Assembly: GCA_947632355.1 (NCBI GenBank)
Contig: CANROY010000006.1
Location: 1-34,285 of the forward strand
DNA from: an uncultured Bacilli bacterium
GTDB taxonomy: Bacteria; Bacillota_I; Bacilli_A; RF39; UBA660
Direction of reading: 5' to 3'
Length of the DNA: 34,285 nucleotides
Shown here: positions 1 through 8,803 of the stretch, one piece after another
Numbering within the stretch: position 1 is the first letter of the stretch
Layout: each line of letters starts with the position of its first letter
Notes under the pieces: model-generated
The model's input: the letters and a program-made list of their open reading frames with translations, nothing else
What the model was told of the DNA's origin: nothing
Databases searched by the model: none
Program-made: the position numbers and the translations under genes

Positions 1-390
1 ATTCGTAACAAAGATATTGAAATCTTTGATATAAATATAGATTTATTAAATGAAATCGATTATAATGAAATTGAGAAGTTAAATGAAAGGGATTTAAGAT
101 GGCTTTTGTATATCTTTGTATGTGAAGATAAAAGGCTACGAGAAGAGGTTTATGGGGAGAGTGAAATGATGAAAAAGGTAAATGACAAGATAGATGACTA
201 TCAAGCATTTCTAAATCGATGGTTATACTATGACAAAGAATATCTTGATAATTGTGGTATTCGATATAAATTTCAAATAGAAACAGCAAAGAAACTATTG
301 CAAATGAAGTTAGGAACTGACGAACAAATAGCAAAAGCAACAGGTTTAGATTTAGAACGAATTGAAAAATTAAAGAAGGAAAAAGAATAG
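1..390 (+). CDS. C-terminal part of a Rpn-family / PD-(D/E)XK nuclease family transposase-like protein (5' end outside window)
   Basis: The frame is open from base 1, so the tracked TTG start at 106 is only an internal codon and the gene begins upstream of the window. The visible tail runs from a DLRWLLYIF segment through helical charged sequence (EVYGESEMMKKV) to a final HTH-like stretch, AKATGLDLERIEKL. That layout is typical of the C-terminus of Rpn recombination-promoting nuclease / PD-(D/E)XK transposase-like proteins, whose catalytic core would lie in the missing N-terminal part. The catalytic residues cannot be seen, so activity is unknown. It is followed by an A/T-rich possible terminator and then the promoter of the next operon, so it is not part of the pilus locus. 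Confidence 0.7.
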   Translation: MRNKDIEIFDINIDLLNEIDYNEIEKLNERDLRWLLYIFVCEDKRLREEVYGESEMMKKVNDKIDDYQAFLNRWLYYDKEYLDNCGIRYKFQIETAKKLLQMKLGTDEQIAKATGLDLERIEKLKKEKE

Positions 391-415
391 AAAATTTTTC
401 TTTTTTCTTTTTCAT
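372..415 (+). terminator. weak A/T-rich terminator after the Rpn-like gene
   Basis: A-rich sequence over the last codons (gaaaaagaa) can pair with the following tttcttttttc, and the T-rich stretch continues to about 415. The stem is nearly all A-T and carries a bulge, so it is a plausible but weak rho-independent terminator. Confidence 0.35.
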
Positions 416-430
416 TTTCATCATAAAAAC

Positions 431-459
431 TTGTATTTCCATTTACACTATGCTATAAT
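431..459 (+). promoter_or_regulatory. sigma-A-type promoter of the surface-protein/Tad operon
   Basis: TTGTAT (431-436) and TATAAT (454-459) are separated by exactly 17 bases. The predicted start of transcription is near 466, giving a leader of about 26 nt to the ATG at 492. GGGTGG just upstream of that ATG serves as the ribosome binding site. Confidence 0.8.
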
Positions 460-473
460 CTTTAATAGATTAT
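455..473. promoter_or_regulatory. candidate operator overlapping the -10 and transcription start
   Basis: A 7-bp perfect inverted repeat, ATAATCT-TTAAT-AGATTAT, overlaps the -10 hexamer and the predicted start site. That is the usual place for a repressor site. In such AT-rich DNA it could also be chance. Confidence 0.3.
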
Positions 474-491
474 TGAAATTGGGTGGATTAG

Positions 492-1247
492 ATGAAAACA
501 AATTTGAAAAACTTGTTTTTACTAGCAATTATATTACTAACTCCAAGTATGGTACAGGCAGCAAGTTCTTGCAGTTATAGTGAACAAGCAGAATTAAATA
601 ATATAGTTGCTAATGTAAAAGCAACTTATGAAGTAGTAGATATATATAAAGGAAAAGTGTTAGATATTGATAGTCCAGATGAAAATGGTAATATTCCTGA
701 AGTTGATCATTATATAAAAGGCTTTGATATTACAATATTAAATATAACGGATGATATATATGTAAAAGTATCTAATGATGCTAATTCCAATGAAAAAACG
801 TATTACTATAAGGATACAAATAATGGCCAAGTAACATTTAGAACAGAAGAAACTAGCAAGTTAGTAAATTACACAATAGAAGTGTATTCTAATAAATATT
901 CTTGTGCAGGAGAAAGATTTAGAACAATTCCTCTAATTACACCGATGTATAATCCGTATTCGGAATTAGCAGTTTGTCAAAATAATTCTGAATTCTACTA
1001 TTGCCAACAATTTATATCAAGCGAAAACATTTCACTAGGGGATTTTATTAATCAGGTAGAAAAATATACTGAAGAAAAGCAAGAAGAACAACAACAAGAG
1101 GAAAATAATAAGAATTTTATTGACAAATTGAAAGATTTTTATAATAATAATAAACTAATAATTTATTCAGTTGGAATAGTTATTGTTGTAGCGGGGGTTG
1201 CTACTACTGTGATTCTGATTAAAAAGAAAAGGAGTAGGGTATTATGA
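492..1247 (+). CDS. secreted surface protein with C-terminal membrane anchor (unknown function)
   Basis: The 251-residue protein starts with a signal peptide (LFLLAIILLTPSMVQA then ASSC). An ectodomain of about 170 residues with a few cysteines follows, then a Gln/Glu-rich linker (EEKQEEQQQEENNK). It ends in one transmembrane helix (about 222-243) and a basic KKKRSR tail, so the bulk faces outside and the C-terminus is cytoplasmic. There is no LPXTG sorting motif. It is the first gene of the operon and overlaps the next by four bases (ATGA), so the two surface proteins are probably made together and the larger may need this anchored partner. I do not recognise the ectodomain family. Confidence 0.75.
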   Translation: MKTNLKNLFLLAIILLTPSMVQAASSCSYSEQAELNNIVANVKATYEVVDIYKGKVLDIDSPDENGNIPEVDHYIKGFDITILNITDDIYVKVSNDANSNEKTYYYKDTNNGQVTFRTEETSKLVNYTIEVYSNKYSCAGERFRTIPLITPMYNPYSELAVCQNNSEFYYCQQFISSENISLGDFINQVEKYTEEKQEEQQQEENNKNFIDKLKDFYNNNKLIIYSVGIVIVVAGVATTVILIKKKRSRVL

Positions 1248-3988
1248 AAAAAAATGAAAGGATTATAAAATATGGAATAATTTCCTTATTAGGAATTTTA
1301 TTAATGAATCCATTACATGTAAATGCAGCTAAAGCATGGATTAGTAACAATGGTACTACGGATAATTCTACATTATACAATACAGGTGAAGCTTATCAAG
1401 ATTTTTACGTTACAGTTCAAGATGGAAATGCAACGTATGATGCATACTGTCTAGACCATGGAAATGCTTTAGATGGTGGAGATAATCCTTCTGATGTATC
1501 ATGTCAAAGTGTAACGGATACTAAAGTTGCTGCCGGTTTTGCTTATATTCTAAATGCACCTGTTGGACACAACGTAAAACAAATGGCACTTCGTGAATTT
1601 GCACGTATTCATAACTTGTCTAAATCAGCAGATTACATTGTAAGTTCACCTTTGTTATCACAAATACAATCTTTAGTTTCTGAAGCCAACAATGCAACTG
1701 TAAATAATAATCAAGCAACTGCAAATTTAAGTTTTACTAAAATTAGTGGAAATGGTGCAGAAGTAACTTATAGCGTTACCTCTTCTGTACCGCTTGATAA
1801 AGTAGATTTTGTTTGTAAATCAGGTTGCGAAATAAAAAACAAACAATGGGATAAAACAAGTGGTACAATAACAGTTGCTGCAACAAACAATGGTTGTTCT
1901 TTTACCATTAATGCATTTTATAATAGTGCAGGTGTACGTTTTTGTACAGCTGCTAGTATAATCCAAAATGTTATCTATTATAGTGATGTTGTTTCACAAA
2001 ACGAAAATGCTAGTCAAACAAATGCAACACAAACTTTTACGGGAAGTATAGATCCTTCAACAGGTGGAAATTATTATGAAAAATATTGTAAAAATAATGA
2101 TAATGACAAATGTAATGAAAAAACTACCTTAGAAAAAAAAGATTATTGTGATGTATCTGGAAATGAAATGAAAATAACAGCTCCTAAAAATGCTAAATAT
2201 TGTATTTTAAATAGTAACGATGATGCCGGTAATACTTATCAAGATACATCAACAGTAAAAAAGAATAATCCTTATTGTGCAGTGTATTGTAAAGAAGATT
2301 ACGTTATGTCTTTACCGGGAGCTAAATACTCAGATAGCGGTAGATATTTTGAATTAGAAAATACAGTAGTTAACGCAACAAGAACATGTTATGCTACTAA
2401 TGCAGATAATGACCCGGAAAAAGGTGTTAATATTAATAAATACCTTTCTGATATTAAAAAAGCTCAAGAGGATTTAAGAGATGCTTACAATGCTTATATA
2501 AAAGCAAAACATGAAGCTGAACTTGCTAAATCTGCTATGCCTCATTATGGAACAAATTGTGATAATAAATCAGCTGGAATCTTTTGGGAAATTGACTCAA
2601 AAAGTTACAATGACGGAATAGCATTAACTAATTACAATAAAGATACAGGAGAATATCAAGTTAAATATGGAGCTTCTATTCAAACAGATTATCATAAATG
2701 GGGAAGTGAAGGCTATACTGCTACCGTACCAGATAAAAATTCTCCAAATGGAACTAAATGTGTAAATCAATCACACGATTACGGAAGTTATGATCCGGAA
2801 GGCAATTTAAATACAGCTAGAAGTAATTTAAATACTGCAGAGAATCATTTAAAAGAAGTAATTAATAATATGGAAGATTGTTATAATTGGAAAAATAATT
2901 TATGTTTAAATCCTGAAGTAGTCTTTGATTATAACGAACAATATAGTGGAGATATAAATTATGAACTTGTAAGTGGTGGAGGTACTATTGTAGGTGAAGA
3001 TGCTACTTATAAAACAGGTTCTAAAGATGGAAATACACCGATAGATAATGAATATACAACCTCTGGAGGTTCTACTCTAGAAAATCCTGCTTATGTAAAT
3101 TGTACTGAAGAGGGATGTAAAACTCAAACGACAGAAAAAGGTATTTCTACAAATAGTAAAGCTTTATATTATCGTAAAATTGAAGTAACTGGTACTGCTG
3201 AATATGCAAATACTCAAGAATTTCAAACAAATTATCCACATGGAACAATTGATACTATTCCTGAAGGTGCAGAAGTACACAAAAACTATTCTTATTTAGG
3301 TGCTGTCTTCCCTGTAGCGTTAAATACAAAAACAGGTGTATATAAATGGACATTAAACTTCTCTAACTTAGGTATGTATAATGATGAACCATCTTGTAAG
3401 AATGGTCGTTTAGATGATGTATTAGCTACAATCCCTGAAAATGCATCCGCTGGAGTTGAATACGTATGTGTTTACGTAGTAGACTGTGACGACTGTGATT
3501 ATGAATGTGTAGGAGATTATTGTTATCATGATGAAGAACCAAAATGTCCGGAATGTGATGTTTATTGTACGAATTGTATATTTGATGGTGATGGTTTCGT
3601 ATTTAATTATAAAGTTGCATCCGTTAATGATCTAAATCCAAATGAAAGAACAATGGGTTCTAACTGGACAAGTGAAAAAGGACAAAAAGCTTTAGAAGCA
3701 ATTGAGGCAGCTGCTGAAACTATTTATGAACAACCACAATATGTTATTACACTAAATCCAAATAATATGAAAGAAATTCGTGATTATAATAAAGAAACGG
3801 ATACTTATGTGGCAAAAGATTTGGATTATCATACTAAAGATGAAATTCCAAATGCTTATGGTACAAGTGCTTTCTTAAGAGATGAAAAAAATCAAAAGAA
3901 ATTCTTTAATGAAATTAAATTAAATGATAGTTGGGAATTATGGACAAGTGTTGATAAAGCAAATCATGTAGGACCTGCATATAAGTAG
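1244..3988 (+). CDS. large Cys-rich secreted surface protein with thioester-like (TED/TQXA-type) N-terminal domain; candidate adhesin
   Basis: This 914-residue protein has a signal peptide ending near NPLHVNA-A (residues 1-28). Just after it lie YCLDHG (Cys69) and KQMALREF (Gln113), in the order and style of Gram-positive thioester domains, where Cys and the Gln of a Q-x-A-[ILV] motif form an internal thioester that bonds to host surfaces. The Cys-Gln spacing (44) is short for the family and Trp is replaced by Arg, so the call is tentative. The middle has two helical stretches (IKKAQEDLRDAYNAY; ARSNLNTAENHLKEV). The C-terminal third has a dense cysteine cluster (DCDDCDYEC, CPECDVYCTNC). No membrane anchor or LPXTG is visible, so retention may rely on the anchored upstream partner or on the pilus genes that follow. 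Confidence 0.7.
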   Translation: MKKNERIIKYGIISLLGILLMNPLHVNAAKAWISNNGTTDNSTLYNTGEAYQDFYVTVQDGNATYDAYCLDHGNALDGGDNPSDVSCQSVTDTKVAAGFAYILNAPVGHNVKQMALREFARIHNLSKSADYIVSSPLLSQIQSLVSEANNATVNNNQATANLSFTKISGNGAEVTYSVTSSVPLDKVDFVCKSGCEIKNKQWDKTSGTITVAATNNGCSFTINAFYNSAGVRFCTAASIIQNVIYYSDVVSQNENASQTNATQTFTGSIDPSTGGNYYEKYCKNNDNDKCNEKTTLEKKDYCDVSGNEMKITAPKNAKYCILNSNDDAGNTYQDTSTVKKNNPYCAVYCKEDYVMSLPGAKYSDSGRYFELENTVVNATRTCYATNADNDPEKGVNINKYLSDIKKAQEDLRDAYNAYIKAKHEAELAKSAMPHYGTNCDNKSAGIFWEIDSKSYNDGIALTNYNKDTGEYQVKYGASIQTDYHKWGSEGYTATVPDKNSPNGTKCVNQSHDYGSYDPEGNLNTARSNLNTAENHLKEVINNMEDCYNWKNNLCLNPEVVFDYNEQYSGDINYELVSGGGTIVGEDATYKTGSKDGNTPIDNEYTTSGGSTLENPAYVNCTEEGCKTQTTEKGISTNSKALYYRKIEVTGTAEYANTQEFQTNYPHGTIDTIPEGAEVHKNYSYLGAVFPVALNTKTGVYKWTLNFSNLGMYNDEPSCKNGRLDDVLATIPENASAGVEYVCVYVVDCDDCDYECVGDYCYHDEEPKCPECDVYCTNCIFDGDGFVFNYKVASVNDLNPNERTMGSNWTSEKGQKALEAIEAAAETIYEQPQYVITLNPNNMKEIRDYNKETDTYVAKDLDYHTKDEIPNAYGTSAFLRDEKNQKKFFNEIKLNDSWELWTSVDKANHVGPAYK

Positions 3989-4003
3989 AAAGGGTGTTAT
4001 TAA

Positions 4004-4411
4004 GTGAAAGAAACATACTGGGGTTATTGGTTAATCTTGTTAGGTGTATTTGTTGTTGTTATTATGATGCTTATATCGAATGTTACAACACAAAATACAG
4101 AAGATTACTATTTGATTAAAGAAGTAACGGAAGCTGCGATGGTTGATTCAGTCAATTATGGGTATTTCCGTGAATATGGAGAACTTAAAATTGATCGTGA
4201 AAAGTTTATAGAATCTTTCGTAAGAAGATTTGCAGAAAACGTAAGTTTTAATACGTATGAAATTGCTTTTTATGACATATATGAAGCACCACCAAAGGTC
4301 AGTGTAAAAGTAACGAGTAAAACAAGAAGTTTTATGGTTGTTGGAGACGCTACTTCATTTGATATTGTAAATAAGGTTGATGCTATTCTTGAACTTTCAG
4401 GTCAAGAGTAG
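4004..4411 (+). CDS. TadE-like single-TM pseudopilin candidate
   Basis: The 135-residue protein starts at a GTG 15 bases after the previous stop, with AAAGGGTG as ribosome binding site. Its N-terminus is MKETYWGYW followed at once by a hydrophobic helix (LILLGVFVVVIMMLISNV), then a soluble extracellular part. This short-leader-plus-helix plan is that of TadE/TadF-type minor pilins. The start MKE...G-x-W closely resembles the two later proteins MREAIGGTW and MREGISGVW, which supports membership in one pseudopilin set. No classical G|xxxxE prepilin peptidase site is visible. It sits directly before cpaB- and cpaF-like genes. Confidence 0.6.
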   Translation: MKETYWGYWLILLGVFVVVIMMLISNVTTQNTEDYYLIKEVTEAAMVDSVNYGYFREYGELKIDREKFIESFVRRFAENVSFNTYEIAFYDIYEAPPKVSVKVTSKTRSFMVVGDATSFDIVNKVDAILELSGQE

Positions 4412-4441
4412 GGTTAATAATAAAATTAGGAGGAATGAAAA

Positions 4442-5302
4442 ATGGGAAATGTATTAACATCTGTTAAAAGATTTTTAGCAAACAAAAACACAGTGACAAT
4501 ATTAGGAGTGTTACTAGCCATATTGGTACTATATATTGGTTATAATTATCGTGTAAAACAAGCAACAACACCAGTAACGGTACCATATGCAAAAGAAGAG
4601 TTATCTTCACGTACATTAATTACAGCTGATATGATTGGTTATATGGAAGTATCTAGTAGTGTTGTAAAAAATAGTCCAAACTTAATTACAAATGCTAGTG
4701 AAATTATCAATAACTATGTTTCTTATGGAGCAACTATTCCTGAAAATGGTATGTTCTATAAAAACCTTGTAAAAACAAAAGCAGAACAACCTGATAGTGC
4801 TTTTAATGGGTTACCTGACGGTTATGCACCATATAGTTTAAGTGTAAATTTACATGATACCTATGCAAATTCTATATTCCCTGGAAATTACATCGATTTA
4901 TACTTTAGTGCTGTTGATGATGATGGTAAATATATTTACTCACCATTTATTAAAAGTATTGAAGTAAAAGATGTAAAAGATAGCCAAGGAAATTCTGTGT
5001 TTGAAACTGCATCTGAATCACGTGTCCCTGCTGAATTAATTTTCTGGGTACCGAATGATATGTTAAGATTATTAAATCTTGCTGAAGACATCAGTGGATA
5101 TTCTATAAAAGTTAATCCAGTACCAAGAAATGCATCTTATAGTGCAAATCCTGATTCTACGAGAGTAGAAAGTGACTATATTAGAGCATTTATAGAATCT
5201 AAAGCTGCTGCTATACCTGAAAATACAGTAACTACACAAACAACAGATACAACGAACACGAATAATGCTACAAACAATAATGATACAACCAATAATGGTT
5301 AA
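4442..5302 (+). CDS. CpaB/RcpC-like SAF-domain pilus assembly protein
   Basis: The 286-residue protein has a short cytoplasmic N-terminus and one membrane helix (VTILGVLLAILVLYIGYNY). A SAF-type domain follows: VTVPYAKEELSSRTLITADMI matches the usual 'V.VPVA...L..G..I...D' pattern of CpaB/FlgA-like proteins. The later segment (SIFPGNYIDLYFSAVDDDG) matches the CpaB 'PGDRVDV' region. The tail is low-complexity Thr/Asn. CpaB-family proteins link the inner Tad machine to the envelope, with a secretin in diderms; none is present here, as expected in a monoderm. A good RBS (AGGAGGAA) precedes the ATG. Confidence 0.8.
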   Translation: MGNVLTSVKRFLANKNTVTILGVLLAILVLYIGYNYRVKQATTPVTVPYAKEELSSRTLITADMIGYMEVSSSVVKNSPNLITNASEIINNYVSYGATIPENGMFYKNLVKTKAEQPDSAFNGLPDGYAPYSLSVNLHDTYANSIFPGNYIDLYFSAVDDDGKYIYSPFIKSIEVKDVKDSQGNSVFETASESRVPAELIFWVPNDMLRLLNLAEDISGYSIKVNPVPRNASYSANPDSTRVESDYIRAFIESKAAAIPENTVTTQTTDTTNTNNATNNNDTTNNG

Positions 5303-5342
5303 GAAAAAATAAAAGAATAAAAAGGAAAGAAGGTGTCTAGAC

Positions 5343-6512
5343 ATGGATGATGCAATATTTTCACAATTAGATTTTGGACCCCTAGAAGAGTTTTTACGCA
5401 TTGATGATGTCACCGATATTTCATATAGTAATGGTGGTCAAGTATGGATTAAGACACTTTCTCGAGGTGTATTTAAAGTAGAAAGACCGGAAATTAATAA
5501 TGCATTAATGGAAAAATTAGCGTTTCAATGTTCAAACGTAATGGGTAAAACGTTTAATATGGCTCATCCATTTTTAGATGCTGAATCTACGGAACTTCGT
5601 TTGAATTTCATACATGATTCAATTGCTACAAATGGTATTGCTTGTTTAATACGTAAAACACCTGCTAAAATACGTTTGAACAAAGAAAAGTTAATAAATG
5701 AAAAATATGTATCGGAAGATTTACTTGATTTTCTACTACAATGTGTACAAGGGCATGCCAATATAATCGTAAGTGGTGAAACTGGTTCAGGTAAAACCGA
5801 ACTTGTTAAATATTTAGCAAGTACAACAAAGGAAGATGAAAAAATCATTACGATAGAGGATACTTTGGAATTACACTTAGATCGTATATTTCCTCATCGT
5901 GATATTGTTGCAATGAAAACCAATAATATTGCTTCTTATACTGATGTACTTGTTACCTGTATGAGACAAAACCCAATTTGGATTCTTTTATCTGAGGTAC
6001 GTAGTGCCGAAGCCGTACTCGCTGTCCGTAACTCTATTTCATCAGGGCACCATATCTTATCTACAATCCACTCTGATAAAGCATCCTCAATTCCTATGCG
6101 TATGTATAGTTTATTGGAAACCAATCAAGATGTAGAACAATTTTTAACAACAATACATCGTTATGTTCAAATAGGTGTTTATGTTAAAGGTTATATGAGT
6201 AAAGAATTAGGTCGTTTTCAAAGGGAAATTATGGAAATATGTGAATTCTATGTGGATGATAATGACAATAAACCAAAAGTAAATACAATCTATCAAAAAT
6301 CCATGGATGGTAAAATGACCTTAAATAATCCAACCCAACATTTAAGAGATTACTTATCCATTCAAGGAGTGGTTTTACCGGAAAATATCTTTCGAACAGG
6401 AAGTCCAACACCTAGTATAAAACCTATTGCAACAACACCAACAACAAGTACTCAAACACAAACGACTAGTCGTCCGACTGCTACCATTAATCGAGTAGCA
6501 GATACAATATAG
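5343..6512 (+). CDS. cpaF: CpaF/TadA-type secretion ATPase (pilus motor)
   Basis: The 389-residue protein carries all secretion-ATPase motifs: Walker A SGETGSGKTE (about 144-153), Asp box TIEDTLELH (170-178), Walker B ILLSEVRSAE (214-223) and His box GHHILSTIHSD (235-245). It lacks the long N-terminal extension of many CpaF proteins but keeps the N-terminal 'ISYSNGGQVWI' module. A Pro/Thr-rich tail (about 350-380) is extra. It would hexamerise under the membrane and drive pilin assembly with the two F-type membrane proteins encoded right after it. This is the most secure marker that the operon encodes a Tad/T2SS-type machine, distinct from the VirB4 and VirD4 ATPases further on. Confidence 0.93.
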   Translation: MDDAIFSQLDFGPLEEFLRIDDVTDISYSNGGQVWIKTLSRGVFKVERPEINNALMEKLAFQCSNVMGKTFNMAHPFLDAESTELRLNFIHDSIATNGIACLIRKTPAKIRLNKEKLINEKYVSEDLLDFLLQCVQGHANIIVSGETGSGKTELVKYLASTTKEDEKIITIEDTLELHLDRIFPHRDIVAMKTNNIASYTDVLVTCMRQNPIWILLSEVRSAEAVLAVRNSISSGHHILSTIHSDKASSIPMRMYSLLETNQDVEQFLTTIHRYVQIGVYVKGYMSKELGRFQREIMEICEFYVDDNDNKPKVNTIYQKSMDGKMTLNNPTQHLRDYLSIQGVVLPENIFRTGSPTPSIKPIATTPTTSTQTQTTSRPTATINRVADTI

Positions 6513-6527
6513 AAAGGAGTAAAAAAA

Positions 6528-7421
6528 ATGGAATTAATCATTTTATGGATTATCGGAATCTATGTTGTATCGTATCGCCAAAATAATGGAGAAAATGTGT
6601 ATCGTTTCTTCATTACGCAAGTAAAAGATACGTATGAAAAATTTGCTCCCTATAGTTACAAAGAAGTAAGAGAAAAAGTAAAAGCTTTAGGACAAGACTT
6701 TACCGCAAGACAATATACAAGTCAAATTGTTATGTTTGCAGGTATTGCTGGAGGTATATCTTATTTATACTTTTATAATATCGTGGTAGCCATTATCTAT
6801 GCTTTAATTGCTGTTGCGTTTATCCCTTACTTAGCGTATTTACGTTATCAAAAGATTTATAGTGAATTTATTTTTGAACAAATTCAAATTTATACGACAA
6901 ACGTTATTATGGAATTTACAACGACCCAAAGTTTTGTTAAATCTCTAGAAGGTGTAAGAGATTCAGGTATCTTAGAAGACCCTGTTTTACAAGATGTAAG
7001 AACAATGATTGATATGTCTTATCAAAATGGTACCATTGATGAATCAATTGAATTCTTTAATGAAAAATATCCATTCTATATGGTAAAAAATATGAACCAA
7101 TTGTTCTTACAAATTACCAAAGAAGGTGCTAAGGACTCAGGAGAAGCCTTAGAAAACATGAGTCAAGATATCGATGCCTTAGTTGAAGGAGTCTATCGTG
7201 ACCAAGCAGACCGTAAAAACTTCCATAAACGTTTCATTACTTTTGGTCTTGCGTTATTCTTACTTGTTATGGCCATGCAATTTCTACTTGGAACGGATAG
7301 TTATATTGAACTATTAGATATATGGTATGTAAAATTAATCTTACATGCAATCATAATTATTAATTGTTATTTCTTACTTAGTGGTGAGAAATACTACAAT
7401 GCAGATGTGGGGGTAGAATAG
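6528..7421 (+). CDS. TadB-like type II secretion system F-domain membrane protein
   Basis: The 297-residue integral membrane protein follows cpaF by 15 bases with an AAAGGAG site. It has a short N-terminal helix, a paired helix region (about 68-104), a cytoplasmic helical domain and a C-terminal helix pair (about 232-250 and 264-284). The middle domain (FTTTQSFVKSLEGVRDSG ... ALENMSQDIDALVEG) has the T2SSF pattern of repeated small helices. F-domain proteins form the platform rotated by the CpaF ATPase. The following gene starts one base after this stop, as tadB-tadC pairs usually do. Confidence 0.8.
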   Translation: MELIILWIIGIYVVSYRQNNGENVYRFFITQVKDTYEKFAPYSYKEVREKVKALGQDFTARQYTSQIVMFAGIAGGISYLYFYNIVVAIIYALIAVAFIPYLAYLRYQKIYSEFIFEQIQIYTTNVIMEFTTTQSFVKSLEGVRDSGILEDPVLQDVRTMIDMSYQNGTIDESIEFFNEKYPFYMVKNMNQLFLQITKEGAKDSGEALENMSQDIDALVEGVYRDQADRKNFHKRFITFGLALFLLVMAMQFLLGTDSYIELLDIWYVKLILHAIIIINCYFLLSGEKYYNADVGVE

Positions 7422-7422
7422 T

Positions 7423-8211
7423 ATGGCGATAGAAATATTAATTATAGGAGCTATTTTCCTCTTTGTAATGAATTATACAGGTAGAATCAGTACCAACCGT
7501 TTTATTGCAGACAATGAAGTCTATTTTAGAAAACTAAAAGAAGAGGATTGGGATTTTTATGTTAGAGCCAAATATGGTGATGGCGTAAATGGTGATATTC
7601 TATTTAACAAAAGAATTCGTAATGGTTTAATTACCATCGTTGTTTTGGTTTTTTGCTTTATTTCAAAATTAAATTATGTTACCCTTCTTTTCTGTTTCAT
7701 AGGTGGTTTTTTAGTATTTAAAATCGATTATTTTAATATTAAAAAATATTATAAAGCTCATTTACATGAAATTAATTCTATGCTACCACATTACTTAAAA
7801 AGTTTAGAAATCTTAATTCAACACTACACGGTACCGGTAGCAATCGGAAAATCCATTGATGATGCCCCTCCAATCTTTAAAGAAGGTTTACAAGAATTAA
7901 TTAATGAAATTAATGCTGGTAATGATAAAATTGATCCATATGTAAACTTTGCTAGACAATATCCCGTAAGAGATTCCATGCGTATGATGCGTCTTTTATA
8001 TCGTTTAAGTTTAGGTAGACAAGAACATAAACAAGATCAATTACTAGCCTTCTCAAAAACGATTAGTAATTTACAACAAAAAGCTCGTGAAACAAGATAC
8101 AAAGAAAGACTTGAAAAAATGGAATCAAAAACCATGAGTATGTTAATTACAACTGGTTTAGGTGTTATGGTTTTATTAATTTTTGCCGTCTTAATGTTAA
8201 TGGGAATGTAA
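7423..8211 (+). CDS. TadC-like type II secretion system F-domain membrane protein
   Basis: The 262-residue protein has an N-terminal helix, a helix pair around 68-104, a cytoplasmic domain (MLPHYLKSLEILIQHYTVPVAIG ...) and a C-terminal helix (MLITTGLGVMVLLIFAVLMLM). The order matches TadC, the second platform protein of Tad pili. Sequence similarity to the upstream F protein is low, so assignment rests on topology, size, position and the paired-gene layout. No terminator follows, but a strong new promoter lies before the pilin genes. Confidence 0.72.
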   Translation: MAIEILIIGAIFLFVMNYTGRISTNRFIADNEVYFRKLKEEDWDFYVRAKYGDGVNGDILFNKRIRNGLITIVVLVFCFISKLNYVTLLFCFIGGFLVFKIDYFNIKKYYKAHLHEINSMLPHYLKSLEILIQHYTVPVAIGKSIDDAPPIFKEGLQELINEINAGNDKIDPYVNFARQYPVRDSMRMMRLLYRLSLGRQEHKQDQLLAFSKTISNLQQKARETRYKERLEKMESKTMSMLITTGLGVMVLLIFAVLMLMGM

Positions 8212-8214
8212 AAA

Positions 8215-8229
8215 AATAGACATTCTATT
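8215..8229. promoter_or_regulatory. short palindrome overlapping the pilin promoter -35
   Basis: AATAGA-CAT-TCTATT is a perfect 6-bp inverted repeat whose right arm overlaps the -35 hexamer of the pilin promoter. It lacks a T-tract, so a regulator site is more likely than a terminator. It may be chance. Confidence 0.3.
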
Positions 8230-8256
8230 GATAATATAATAAAAAATAGTTATAAT
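8228..8256 (+). promoter_or_regulatory. strong internal promoter for the pilin genes
   Basis: TTGATA (8228-8233), 17 bases, then a perfect TATAAT (8251-8256). The first pilin ATG follows 28 bases later behind AGAGGAGGAA, the best Shine-Dalgarno match in the window. The combination fits high expression of a major subunit. Confidence 0.8.
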
Positions 8257-8284
8257 AAAAATTAGAATAGAGGAGGAATAAAAT

Positions 8285-8530
8285 ATGAAAGAAGCAACCG
8301 GAGAATTAAACATGACCGTTGTTACAGTAGTAGCTATTGCAGCCGTAGCAGCATTCTTCTATGCATTCGTATGGCCAAGCATTAAAGTAAATATTTTAAA
8401 TAGTACCAAATGTGCATCTACTACTACATGTAATTGTACTGGAAAAACGTGTCAATGTACGTATATGGATGAAAATAATCAAGCACAAGAAGTAACTTGT
8501 CCAAATAATAATGATGCTGATAAAAAATAG
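8285..8530 (+). CDS. small pilin-like protein 1 (candidate major subunit)
   Basis: The 81-residue protein starts MKEATGELNMTVV followed by one hydrophobic helix (TVVAIAAVAAFFYAFVWPSI) and a small extracellular part with five cysteines (CASTTTCNCTGKTCQC plus one more). The Flp-like size, position right after tadB/tadC-like genes and the dedicated promoter suggest the main pilin. A Gly-Glu pair at residues 6-7 could be a processing point, but the acidic residue is not at the usual +5 of type IV pilins. The next gene encodes a protein with the same first 13 residues. Confidence 0.68.
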   Translation: MKEATGELNMTVVTVVAIAAVAAFFYAFVWPSIKVNILNSTKCASTTTCNCTGKTCQCTYMDENNQAQEVTCPNNNDADKK

Positions 8531-8550
8531 GATTTAAGGAGAAATAAAGA

Positions 8551-8790
8551 ATGAAAGAGGCCACAGGTGAACTTAATATGACAGTTGTAGTTGTTGTAGC
8601 GGTAGGACTCCTATCGGTCTTTTTCTTTGCTATTTTATGGCCTAATTTAAAAAATACTTTTATTGCAACCAATAAATGCAGTGATGCCATTTGTGATAAA
8701 AGAACTTTAAGTGATGGACTTGTTACTTGTAAATACTATAAGAATGGAAAACAACAAGGGAATGAATTTAGATGCCCTTGGAAAGGATAA
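8551..8790 (+). CDS. small pilin-like protein 2 (paralogue of the preceding gene)
   Basis: The 79-residue protein begins with the same MKEATGELNMTVV and a similar helix (VAVGLLSVFFFAILWPNL). Its extracellular part also holds four cysteines (NKCSDAICDKR, TCKYY, RCPWKG). The identical start is encoded by clearly different codons, so this is not a recent duplication. It is translated from the same message as pilin 1, behind an AAGGAGAAA site 20 bases after its stop. It probably forms a second or mixed subunit of the same fibre. Confidence 0.66.
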   Translation: MKEATGELNMTVVVVVAVGLLSVFFFAILWPNLKNTFIATNKCSDAICDKRTLSDGLVTCKYYKNGKQQGNEFRCPWKG

Positions 8791-8803
8791 ATAAGGTGGT
8801 ACT

